A model generated the notes under the pieces. It worked only from the letters and a program-made list of their open reading frames with translations. It ran no database searches and had not been told where the DNA came from. Position numbers and translations under genes: made by a program. 64,000 bases of DNA. Source: Sulfurospirillum sp. UBA2217 (GTDB taxonomy: Bacteria > Campylobacterota > Campylobacteria > Campylobacterales > Sulfurospirillaceae). Shown here one piece after another: positions 1 to 7,582 of the stretch (positions are counted from its first letter, which is position 1; each line of letters starts with the position of its first letter). The stretch covers positions 186,001-250,000 of the forward strand of contig DCUJ01000013.1 in the NCBI GenBank assembly GCA_002328495.1, given 5' to 3'.

Positions 1-1128
1 ATACAGCCATAAAGAAAAGAGTTTTGAAAGTCCAAAAGGGAGTAAGCCTATCATGTACATAGAGAGGACAAAGCCCGTATTGAGAGTGTCTTCATGACTA
101 AAAGCACCACGCTCAAATAAAAGTGCAATAATTTCATCACTTAAAAGGTACCCACCCAGCGTTGACGTACTCAGTAAAAAAGCCAATATCCAAAAACCTT
201 TGTGCACTAAAGCTAAGGCATTGGTTTCGTCATTATTTTTTAAAAGGCGTGTGATACGTGGGAAAATACCCGTGGTGAGTGCTATGGCAAAAAGAGCTAG
301 GGGAAGCTGAAAAATGCGGTTACCGTAATACAAATAACTAATGCTTCCGCTGATTAAAAAACTCGCCAATGTGGTATCGACAAAGGAGACGATTTGAGGG
401 GTAGAATTACCAACGATGGAGTGAAAAAAGGAGCGATTAAACTGTTTGTTCGTTGCTTCAATGTGTTGCTCTTTTTTGCCATACGCATGATACCCTACAA
501 TAAAAAGTTTATACAAACGGTATTTGCCTATGGTGATAAGATGGGCGATAACTTGCAAGACACCACCTACTAAAACACCGTAACTCAGGGCATAAACAAT
601 CGTTCTTTTGTCCCAATTTTCAAATAAAAGCAAGGCGCCTATCATGCCAATATTGAGCAGTGCGGTTGAAAATGCTGTTGTGGCAAAATGGTGTTTATAT
701 TGAAGCAAGGAGCCTAAAAGGGTTACAATAAAAATGAGTGGTAAATAATAAAAATTGATAGCTACTAAAGGAGCTGCAAGAGCAATGGTCTGCTCATCAA
801 ACCCTAAAGCGATAATTTTGGCAAAAAAATCACTAAAAAGCGTTACCAGTAACGAAAATGCTATCAAGAATGATAGAAATTGTACCGTGACACGAAACGT
901 AAATAAGCTTTTTAGCGGTGTTTTGATAAAGCTTGGGATAAAGCTTTGGGTAAAAGCACCCTCAGCAAAGATACGGCGAAAGAGATTAGGAAACTTAAAG
1001 GCAACAAAGAAAATATCACTGTAAATGTTTGCACCTAAAATGGATGCCGTGAGTAAATCCCGAATAAATCCAAAAATTCGTGAGACTAAGGTTCCCACAC
1101 TGTTAGTAAAAAATGATCGTATTAGCAT
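1..1128 (-). CDS. murJ: Lipid II flippase MurJ (MviN), 3' part cut by window edge
   Basis: Reads from an ATG at 1128 to the window edge without a stop: 376 residues of a protein normally about 470 long, so roughly the last 90 residues lie outside. The start (MLIRSFFTNSVGTLVSRIFG) and the following FIRDLL, GANIYSDIFFVAFKFPNLFRR and EGAFTQSFIP stretches are hallmarks of the MurJ/MviN family, followed by alternating hydrophobic helices. Family role: flips the peptidoglycan precursor lipid II across the inner membrane. It is divergent from the DUF342 gene, with only 68 bp between them. Wall-synthesis genes ddl and murF lie nearby. Confidence 0.93.
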   Translation of the reverse strand, partial: MLIRSFFTNSVGTLVSRIFGFIRDLLTASILGANIYSDIFFVAFKFPNLFRRIFAEGAFTQSFIPSFIKTPLKSLFTFRVTVQFLSFLIAFSLLVTLFSDFFAKIIALGFDEQTIALAAPLVAINFYYLPLIFIVTLLGSLLQYKHHFATTAFSTALLNIGMIGALLLFENWDKRTIVYALSYGVLVGGVLQVIAHLITIGKYRLYKLFIVGYHAYGKKEQHIEATNKQFNRSFFHSIVGNSTPQIVSFVDTTLASFLISGSISYLYYGNRIFQLPLALFAIALTTGIFPRITRLLKNNDETNALALVHKGFWILAFLLSTSTLGGYLLSDEIIALLFERGAFSHEDTLNTGFVLSMYMIGLLPFGLSKLFSLWLY

Positions 1129-1182
1129 GTGAAAGTGTATCGAAAAATCATTTAAACAAAATTTTTATGAACTTTAGGGTAA

Positions 1183-1188
1183 TATAAT
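1183..1188 (+). promoter_or_regulatory. Candidate -10 box for the DUF342-ruvA-ddl operon
   Basis: A perfect TATAAT lies in the 68-bp divergent gap between murJ and the DUF342 gene. No clear -35 is seen, which is usual in this group. Its position only 9 bp before the TTG start raises doubt about that start codon. Confidence 0.45.
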
Positions 1189-1196
1189 TTCACAAT

Positions 1197-3161
1197 TTGC
1201 CGATATTAACGTATGAATATGACTTACATGTAAAGGTTAAACCATTGGGACTCTTTGATAAAATGACAAGCAGTGATACGGATAAATCCAGTGAAACACC
1301 TGAATTTAAGTCGATTATTGTTGAAACTACCAATGTCGTAAAAGAGCTTAAAAACGTCTCTATTGCCCATCATCTTAAACTCTCCGAGCTCTCCTTTAAA
1401 CTCTTAAAAGTCACCACATTTTTTAGTGATGACAAAATTGAAAACAATCAAGCTGGCGAAGAAGAGATGAAGCTTTTTTTAGACGATGCGTTTATTCTTA
1501 ATCCCAATCTTAAAATTACACAGCATTATCGTGTTGAAATTTATAAAATCATTGACTCAGACACAAGCACTTCTTTACCTGCCATAGCCCTCAGTGCCAA
1601 TAAAAATCTTACTAAAATTGTTGCTATGGTTTCTAAAAGTAATGAGGTGAAATACAGTCCAAAACTTGAAGAAATGATGATCGAAGATATTCAAATCAAA
1701 AAAATTCGAGCAGGAATATTGATAGGAATTCGTGATCAAAACATGTATAAAGAGATCAAAAAACTCGTTGCCAATATACGCGTCAATGGCATTGTCGATC
1801 AAAATGTTAGTTTTGTTGTCTGCCAAGGCGTGGATGATGTACCTTCCATTAATGATGATCTCATTTACCATTATAAGAAAAAGACAACACTCAAAAATGC
1901 CGAAGGTAAAGTGGATTACTCCAAACGAGGGTATATCTCTGCGGTGGAAAAAGATGAATGTATCATTGAGTACATTAAACCGCAAATGGGAACTCCAGGA
2001 CGTAATTGTAGAGGTGTTTTTATTCCTATTAAAGAACCACGAAAGACCAATGAAACTCCGATTGGTATCACTTCTAATATTATTAAAAAAGAGAGTGAAA
2101 CCAGTATTAAATATGTCGCCAATCAGGGAGGGTATGTGAATGTCGATAAAGGCAATTACGACATCCAAGAACAGATGGAAATCAATGAAATCAGTTTTCG
2201 CTCTACTGGTTCAATTGATGCTAACGTAACTTCTAATATTAAAATTAACATTAAAGAAAAAGATGTCCTCAAAGATGCTATTGGTGCAGGGATGAGTGTT
2301 GAAACATCTGAACTAATCGTACAAGGTAATATCGGTAGTGGTGCTAAAATCAAGGCAAAAATCGTTGAAATCGGTGGTCAAACGCACCAAAGTGCCTATA
2401 TAGAAGCAGATACAATGAGTATTGCAGTACACCGAGGCGAAGCGGTCGGTCGAGAAATAACGATTGACAGACTTGAGGGTGGAAAAGTAACAGGAGATGT
2501 TATTTCAATTAAACAAATGATTGGTGGTGAAGTCGTCGGGGGTACAGTTAAAGTGGATGTTTTGATGTCCAATGCACGTATTACTGCTTCTGAAATCATT
2601 GAGATAACAGAGCTGAAGGGCAATAATAATAAACTTCTAATAGATCCAAGTGTCACCAAAGAATTTAATCAACGTATTGAAGAGATAAAAATAAAACTTG
2701 AAAAACTTGAAGAAGAGCTCAAAGCCTATCCACGGCAACTCAGTGGTAGAAAAGAGTTGATTGATAAAAATAAACCGATGGCAGAAATGGTCAAAGCAAA
2801 AATTTTAGAACTCAAAGAAAGTAAGGTAGAGCCTCCTATGTCATTGTATGCCAAAATTAAAGATTTTCAAGAAAAAGTCATGGAATACAATGCTCTTTTA
2901 CAAGAATTTAAAGATAAAAAAGAGACCTTGCATGAGTATCAAAATGAACTCTCCTCTGTTCAGATGAAAATATTTAAAGCAAAAGTCATCTCTCATTCGG
3001 CATGGAAAGAGTACAATGAAGTACGATTTCATCTCATTAATCCACCTAAAGATATCACATACAGTCCTAAAGAGCGAGAAACCATTCGTGAAATGATGCT
3101 CAAAGATATGGGAGATGGTGAATATCGTATTACCCGATCTAGTGAGTATAGTGGCACATGA
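1197..3161 (+). CDS. DUF342/FapA-family protein
   Basis: A 654-residue soluble protein. Residues about 150-480 carry the glycine- and valine-rich repeats of the DUF342 (FapA) family (for example GAGMSVETSELIVQGNIGSG and GGEVVGGTVKVDVL), expected to form a beta-helix; residues about 490-600 are a charged coiled coil. FapA-like proteins are linked to polymer and flagellar or cell-shape functions, but the molecular role is not settled. The start is uncertain: TTG at 1197 gives the longest product, but a TATAAT at 1183-1188 would put transcription start almost on it; the first in-frame ATG is at 1263. The 3' end overlaps ruvA by 4 bp (ATGA), so the two are translationally coupled. Confidence 0.85.
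   Translation: MPILTYEYDLHVKVKPLGLFDKMTSSDTDKSSETPEFKSIIVETTNVVKELKNVSIAHHLKLSELSFKLLKVTTFFSDDKIENNQAGEEEMKLFLDDAFILNPNLKITQHYRVEIYKIIDSDTSTSLPAIALSANKNLTKIVAMVSKSNEVKYSPKLEEMMIEDIQIKKIRAGILIGIRDQNMYKEIKKLVANIRVNGIVDQNVSFVVCQGVDDVPSINDDLIYHYKKKTTLKNAEGKVDYSKRGYISAVEKDECIIEYIKPQMGTPGRNCRGVFIPIKEPRKTNETPIGITSNIIKKESETSIKYVANQGGYVNVDKGNYDIQEQMEINEISFRSTGSIDANVTSNIKINIKEKDVLKDAIGAGMSVETSELIVQGNIGSGAKIKAKIVEIGGQTHQSAYIEADTMSIAVHRGEAVGREITIDRLEGGKVTGDVISIKQMIGGEVVGGTVKVDVLMSNARITASEIIEITELKGNNNKLLIDPSVTKEFNQRIEEIKIKLEKLEEELKAYPRQLSGRKELIDKNKPMAEMVKAKILELKESKVEPPMSLYAKIKDFQEKVMEYNALLQEFKDKKETLHEYQNELSSVQMKIFKAKVISHSAWKEYNEVRFHLINPPKDITYSPKERETIREMMLKDMGDGEYRITRSSEYSGT
1224..1233. repeat. TTACATGTAA palindrome family (first of 17 exact copies)
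   Basis: Exact copies start at 1224, 3293, 6977, 10904, 10924, 12634, 12654, 16669, 22573, 24832, 26559, 28493, 30359, 56102, 56134, 58527 and 60897. One-mismatch copies start at 6850, 11474, 23449, 32066, 56935 and 63398. None of the exact ones lies in the island. Many lie in coding DNA, most often as Leu-His-Val-Lys/Arg/Ser. By hand, a random AT-rich sequence of this size would hold well under one copy. Confidence 0.85.
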
Positions 3162-3715
3162 TTGTTGGCATTGAAGGGCAGATTGCCAGAAAAGAGATAG
3201 GATATGTGCATCTAAAATTGAGCAATGGCTTGGTCTATAAAGTGTTTGTCTCCTTGTTTACCTTTAGTAAAATAACCCAAGAAACACTCTTTTTACATGT
3301 AACACATATTATCCGCGAAGACCAACAGAGCTTGTATGGATTTTGGGATGAGAGAGAAAAAAAAGTGTTTGATACCTTAATTAAGCTTAGTGGTATTGGT
3401 CCTTCTACGGCATTAGCTGTCTGCTCAACCCTCTCTCCCGATGATTTTGCACAGGCCTTAGTAACTCAAAACATAGATGCTTTTAAGTCAGTTCCAGGCA
3501 TTGGACCTAAAAGTGCAAAACGCATTTTAGTGGAGTTAGGTGAGTTTTCACTCCAGCTACAAAATGATGCCTTTCCTCAAGGACCACACCTAGAAGCCAG
3601 TATGGCACTTGAAACCTTAGGATTTAAAAAAGAGGCTATCAAAAAAGCACTCTCTTTGTGCCAAGGAAATGATACAAGTACGCTTATTAAAGAAGCGTTA
3701 CAAAAATTACGATAA
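3158..3715 (+). CDS. ruvA: Holliday junction branch migration protein RuvA
   Basis: 185 residues, normal for RuvA. It starts MIVGIEGQIARKE, the typical OB-fold domain I. Two helix-hairpin-helix motifs follow (FDTLIKLSGIGPSTALAV and FKSVPGIGPKSAKRILVEL), and the C-terminal domain III (LETLGFKKEAIKKAL) contacts RuvB. RuvA tetramers bind four-way junctions and load the RuvB motor. The ATG overlaps the upstream stop codon. ruvA followed by ddl is also the order I recall from Campylobacter. Confidence 0.97.
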   Translation: MIVGIEGQIARKEIGYVHLKLSNGLVYKVFVSLFTFSKITQETLFLHVTHIIREDQQSLYGFWDEREKKVFDTLIKLSGIGPSTALAVCSTLSPDDFAQALVTQNIDAFKSVPGIGPKSAKRILVELGEFSLQLQNDAFPQGPHLEASMALETLGFKKEAIKKALSLCQGNDTSTLIKEALQKLR

Positions 3716-3735
3716 ATGCGAAGGAAACGATAGTG

Positions 3736-4776
3736 ATGAAATTAGCCATTGTGTTTGGTGCCCAAAGTTTTGAACATGAGATTAGCATTGTCAGTGCGAT
3801 TGCTATGAAAAAAGTCTTGAAGTGTGAGATTGTCTATATTTTTTGCAATAATGACCGTCGTTTTTTTCTCATTCCAACCGATAAAATTACGTCAAAGCGT
3901 TTTAGCAGTGGGGAGTATTTAAAAGATAAAGAGCTCTTTATCAAGCAAGGTGGATTCTTTGCTAAAAAACTACTGGGTGAAGAGAAGATTCATTATGATT
4001 GTGTGCTCAATCTTATTCATGGTGCAGATGGGGAAGATGGTAAAATCAGTGCCTTATGTGATTTTTTCTCCATTCCTTACATTGGACCACGCTTAGAAGC
4101 ATCGAGTATTAGCTATAACAAACTGTTTACAAAGTTGTTTGCAAAAGAGGTCGGGGTGAATGTTTTACCTTACCAACTTTTGCGTAAAGAGTCTCCAGAG
4201 GAGATACGCATTCCTTTCCCTATTATCCTAAAGCCTTTAAGACTAGGAAGCTCTATTGGTATTAGTATTGTTCAAGAGGCCAGTGAGCTTTCTTATGCTC
4301 TTGATGTTGCCTTTGAATTTGATACAGCTGTTTTAGTGGAGCCTTTTATTCACGGTATTAAAGAATACAATCTTGCAGGGGCGTATTTAAACGATGGGTT
4401 TCATTTTTCCATTATTGAAGAGCCTCAAAAAGAGGCATTTTTAGATTTTGATAAAAAATATCTTGATTTTTCACGTACCAAACGTGTCAACGAAGCGTCG
4501 CTCTCTTTAGTTGCACAAGAAGCACTTAAAAATGCCTTTGTTGCACTTTATCAGCCTCTTTTTCAAGGCGCACTGATTCGTTGTGACTTTTTTATTCACG
4601 AAGAAACGGTGTATCTCAATGAAATTAACCCTGTTCCTGGAAGTATGGCAAATTATCTGTTTGATGATTTTGAAACACTCCTTGAAGGTCTCTCAAACGC
4701 TTTACCCAAAGGCGTAGTGATGCCTCCCCAATCGTACCACTATATTCACTCCATTCAGTCAGCCAAAGGAAAGTAA
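3736..4776 (+). CDS. ddl: D-alanine--D-alanine ligase
   Basis: 346 residues of an ATP-grasp enzyme that joins two D-alanines for peptidoglycan. N-terminal signature FGAQSFEHEISIVSA (family GGxSxEHxVS), NLIHGADGEDGKISALCD, the substrate-binding GPRLEASSISYNKLFTK segment, ATP-grasp lysine region ILKPLRLGSSIGI and the C-terminal metal-binding EINPVPGSM are all present. ATG 3736 is preferred over the adjacent GTG at 3733: GAAGGAAA lies about 9 bp upstream. It works just before murF, which uses its dipeptide product. Confidence 0.96.
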   Translation: MKLAIVFGAQSFEHEISIVSAIAMKKVLKCEIVYIFCNNDRRFFLIPTDKITSKRFSSGEYLKDKELFIKQGGFFAKKLLGEEKIHYDCVLNLIHGADGEDGKISALCDFFSIPYIGPRLEASSISYNKLFTKLFAKEVGVNVLPYQLLRKESPEEIRIPFPIILKPLRLGSSIGISIVQEASELSYALDVAFEFDTAVLVEPFIHGIKEYNLAGAYLNDGFHFSIIEEPQKEAFLDFDKKYLDFSRTKRVNEASLSLVAQEALKNAFVALYQPLFQGALIRCDFFIHEETVYLNEINPVPGSMANYLFDDFETLLEGLSNALPKGVVMPPQSYHYIHSIQSAKGK

Positions 4777-4781
4777 AAGAG

Positions 4782-4809
4782 TAGTTTATGTAAAATTTTA
4801 CATAAACTA
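4782..4809. promoter_or_regulatory. 28-bp perfect palindrome between ddl and phd-like gene
   Basis: TAGTTTATGTAAAA followed directly by its exact reverse complement: no loop, no U-tract. It starts 6 bp after the ddl stop and ends 19 bp before the antitoxin ATG. A loopless perfect palindrome at this place fits an operator bound by the Phd-like protein (such antitoxins autorepress) as well as a terminator or processing hairpin for ddl. Which one is inference. Confidence 0.5.
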
Positions 4810-4828
4810 GCCAAAAAGGTCGTACTCA

Positions 4829-5050
4829 ATGACATTCAGTAACGATGAAATAATGACTGCTACGGATATGGTACGTAATTTTAGCTCTGTTCTTAGCAGC
4901 GTTAGTAGAGATAAAAAACGTGTGGTCGTGGTTAAAAATAACCGTTTTGAAGCGGTTATGATTTCGGTTGAAAGTTATGAAAAGATGAATGAAGCGGTTA
5001 TGATTTTAGAAAAAATTTATGCAAGTACGAAAAAGAAGAGTGATGGCTAA
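4829..5050 (+). CDS. Phd/YefM-family antitoxin-like protein, no toxin partner
   Basis: 73 residues with the Phd/YefM DNA-binding fold pattern: TATDMVRNFSSVLSSV, then KRVVVVKNNRFEAVMISVESYEKM, the typical NxxPxAVxxxxxxY-type core. Family members bind DNA and neutralise a toxin encoded next door. Here the next gene, overlapping by 8 bp, is an alpha/beta hydrolase and no RelE/Doc/PIN-like gene is present, so this is an orphan, perhaps kept only as a regulator. It sits in an otherwise conserved ddl-hydrolase-murF block. Confidence 0.8.
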   Translation: MTFSNDEIMTATDMVRNFSSVLSSVSRDKKRVVVVKNNRFEAVMISVESYEKMNEAVMILEKIYASTKKKSDG

Positions 5051-5762
5051 GAAAGAGATTTTATACGAAGGGATGAGTTATCCTATTGCTTATGAAATGT
5101 TAAACCCCACTTCTCTTGATACTATTGTGTTTTTACATGGATGGGGAAGTAATAAAGAGATTATGAAACAAGCATTTGGTAAGTCGTTTCCAACATTTCG
5201 TCATCTCTATATTGATTTGCCAGGTTTTGGAGCAACTCCCTTAAAAGAAGTTCTTGATACAAATACGTACGCTTCTATTATCAATGCTTTTTTAGCAACC
5301 TTCGATGGTGTACCATATGCTATTTTTGGGCACTCTTTTGGTGGGAAAGTGGCAATATTGCTGAAACCACAACGTCTTGTTCTCCTCTCAACCGCAGGTA
5401 TTGTCATCGAAAAATCAACCTCTATAAAACTAAAAATTGCTCTTTTTAAAGTCTGTAAATCCTTTCTTCCTCGCTCTTTTTACCGTTTTTTTGCAAGTAA
5501 AGATGTACAAGGTATGAATCAAACAATGTATGAGGTTCTTAAAAAAGTGGTTAACGAAGACTTTAGTGAGCATTTCAAGCATTGTAAGGCTCAAACATTT
5601 ATTTTTTGGGGAAAAGAAGATACCGCTACACCACTTCAAAGTGGTCAAACAATAGCTTCATTGATTGTAGATAATCATTTTTTTGCTTTAGAAGGAGATC
5701 ACTTTTTCTTTGTTAAAACAGGTAAGGAGATTGAGAAATTGCTTTTGGAGTCTGGATTTTGA
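5043..5762 (+). CDS. Alpha/beta hydrolase
   Basis: 239 residues. Oxyanion-hole HGWGSNK, nucleophile elbow GHSFGG, a late acid in FWGKEDTATPL and a C-terminal histidine in EGDHFFFV give a complete Ser-Asp-His set. The substrate is unknown; the placement between ddl and murF is conserved in relatives and may mean a link to envelope metabolism, but that is inference. ATG 5043 overlaps the antitoxin stop by 8 bp; an upstream in-frame ATG at 5019 is less likely because it lies deep in the antitoxin gene. Its stop overlaps the acylphosphatase start. Confidence 0.9.
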   Translation: MAKKEILYEGMSYPIAYEMLNPTSLDTIVFLHGWGSNKEIMKQAFGKSFPTFRHLYIDLPGFGATPLKEVLDTNTYASIINAFLATFDGVPYAIFGHSFGGKVAILLKPQRLVLLSTAGIVIEKSTSIKLKIALFKVCKSFLPRSFYRFFASKDVQGMNQTMYEVLKKVVNEDFSEHFKHCKAQTFIFWGKEDTATPLQSGQTIASLIVDNHFFALEGDHFFFVKTGKEIEKLLLESGF

Positions 5763-6031
5763 AAACCTATGAATTAATAGTGAGTGGACGAGTACAAGGG
5801 GTTAGTTACCGAAAATTTGTCTTAGAAATGGCACAAACACTTGGGTATTTTGGGTATGTCAAGAATCTTCCCAATAAAAATGTACAAGTTGTTGTGAATG
5901 CAGAGTTTGAAGAAGATTTGGAATTTTTTATCAGTAAATTACATGAGGGCTCTTTTTTCTCGGATGTCCACTCTGTCACATGCTTAGTGATTACGTCTTC
6001 CCATTTTGATGGTTTTTCTATTAGGGAGTAG
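5759..6031 (+). CDS. acyP: Acylphosphatase
   Basis: 90 residues, the normal size. The acyl-phosphate binding loop with its arginine (SGRVQGVSYRKF) and the catalytic asparagine region (GYVKNLPNKNVQVVV) are intact. The enzyme hydrolyses acyl phosphates such as 1,3-bisphosphoglycerate or carbamoyl phosphate. Start is TTG, overlapping the TGA of the hydrolase (TTGA), which argues for translational coupling. murF begins 2 bp after its stop. Confidence 0.92.
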   Translation: MKTYELIVSGRVQGVSYRKFVLEMAQTLGYFGYVKNLPNKNVQVVVNAEFEEDLEFFISKLHEGSFFSDVHSVTCLVITSSHFDGFSIRE

Positions 6032-6033
6032 GG

Positions 6034-7467
6034 ATGGATTTTGTAAGCCCAATACTTCACGCATTTTTTGTTCTCACTTTAGCGTATTATGTGATGAGCG
6101 CATTGCAATGGTACAGTTACAAAATTGAACGTGTGGTTTTTCATTACCATCGTTACGATTGGCATCTCATTTATCTACTCATTCCAATGATTGGGTTTTA
6201 TCTTATTCCTACTCCTTGGGTATTTGGATGGTATGTTTTGTACGCTGTGATACTTTTTTTCTGGGCTCGAAAATTAGATAAAGCACTTATTTTTACCCCT
6301 CGGGTCAAGCGTTTTTTTCTCTTTTTGGTGTTGGCTCTGTTATTTCAAGCACTTTTATGCAGTGCTGTTTTTGTCTGTCAAAAGAGTGGGGTTATTATTC
6401 CTATCGTGTTGGCACATCTTTTTTCTCTTATATTTGAAAAAATTGCATTTGAAGGTTTTAAAAAAGAAGCTAAACGAAAACTCTTCCAATGTTCGCATAC
6501 AAAAATAATCGCCATCACTGCAAGCTACGGTAAAACAAGTATCAAAAACTTTTTAGCACAAATTCTCTCCCACACCTACACTGTATATGCAACCCCTCGT
6601 AGTGTCAACACCTTAGGTGGTATTGTCAAAGATATCAATGAAAACCTTCCGCTAAAGAGCGATATATATATCGTTGAAGCAGGGGCTAGACAAAAAGGAG
6701 ACATTGACGAAATTGCACGCTTCATCAATCCGCATGTGTGTATAGTTGGAAGTATTGGGGAACAACATATTGAGTACTTTAAAACACTTGAAACCATTCG
6801 CAATACCAAAATGGAACTTTTAAATTCTAAGCGTTTGGAAAAAGCATTTGTACATGTAAGTGCCTGTGTTAAGCCTAATGACACGCTACAGCTTTTTGGA
6901 GATGATATCGAAATGATTGAGGCAACACTCGATGGTACAGCATTTACGATGCGTATTAATGGTGTCAACGAGCGTTTTACATGTAAGCTTTTAGGCGATT
7001 TTAATACGATTAATATTGTTGCGTGTATTCACGTAGCACTCTATTTAGGGATTTCTTTGGAAGCTATCAAAAAAGCAGTCGAAACGCTTAAAGGAGTTCC
7101 TCATCGCTTGCAAAAAATAGAAGCGGGTGGAAAAGTCATTATTGATGATAGTTTTAACGGTAATTTAGAGGGAATGTTAAGCTCATATGCTTTAGTTGAG
7201 AGCTACAAGGGTCGCAAAGTCATTGTAACACCAGGAATTATTGAAAGCACACAAGAGGCCAATGAAACGCTAGCTTGTGCTATTAACGCTATTTTTGACT
7301 TGGTTATTTTAACAGGAAAAACCAATGTGTCACTTTTAGATAGCCTGATAAAACGTCCCGAAAAGCTTATCTTGCATGATAAAGCAGGGCTTCAAGCCCT
7401 TTTAGCAGAACATACACACAAAGGTGATGTGATACTTTTTTCAAACGATGCACCAAGTTTTGTTTAA
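6034..7467 (+). CDS. murF: Mur ligase family protein, MurF type
   Basis: 477 residues. Residues 1-140 contain about four hydrophobic segments (for example LIYLLIPMIGFYLIP and FLFLVLALLFQALL), an N-terminal membrane extension found in MurF of this phylum; the Mur ligase core follows. P-loop ITASYGKTSIKNFL, then SVNTLGG, EAGARQKGDIDEIA, and the C-terminal FNGNLEGM and VIVTPG motifs. Expected reaction: ATP-dependent addition of D-Ala-D-Ala to UDP-MurNAc-tripeptide, directly downstream of Ddl, which makes the dipeptide. The membrane anchor would place it next to the lipid-linked steps. Confidence 0.88.
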   Translation: MDFVSPILHAFFVLTLAYYVMSALQWYSYKIERVVFHYHRYDWHLIYLLIPMIGFYLIPTPWVFGWYVLYAVILFFWARKLDKALIFTPRVKRFFLFLVLALLFQALLCSAVFVCQKSGVIIPIVLAHLFSLIFEKIAFEGFKKEAKRKLFQCSHTKIIAITASYGKTSIKNFLAQILSHTYTVYATPRSVNTLGGIVKDINENLPLKSDIYIVEAGARQKGDIDEIARFINPHVCIVGSIGEQHIEYFKTLETIRNTKMELLNSKRLEKAFVHVSACVKPNDTLQLFGDDIEMIEATLDGTAFTMRINGVNERFTCKLLGDFNTINIVACIHVALYLGISLEAIKKAVETLKGVPHRLQKIEAGGKVIIDDSFNGNLEGMLSSYALVESYKGRKVIVTPGIIESTQEANETLACAINAIFDLVILTGKTNVSLLDSLIKRPEKLILHDKAGLQALLAEHTHKGDVILFSNDAPSFV

Positions 7468-7582
7468 TAGCATCTAAAACTTTTTTTGTTATATGATTAT
7501 TATACGGTTGTACTATCATTAAACAAAACTTTAGAGCTATCTAAAAAGGAAGCTTTTTAAGAAAAAGAGGGGATACGTAAGG

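Noticed and set aside
1575..2168. 197-residue open frame on the minus strand
   Set aside because: Lies wholly inside the DUF342 gene, rich in Phe/Ile/Asn, no start signal; antisense shadow.
4782..4809. Another TTACATGTAA copy
   Set aside because: It reads TTATGTAAAATTTTACATAA; related in look but a different palindrome, not counted.
4829..5762. Complete toxin-antitoxin module
   Set aside because: The gene after the antitoxin has a full alpha/beta hydrolase catalytic set and no toxin-family motif.
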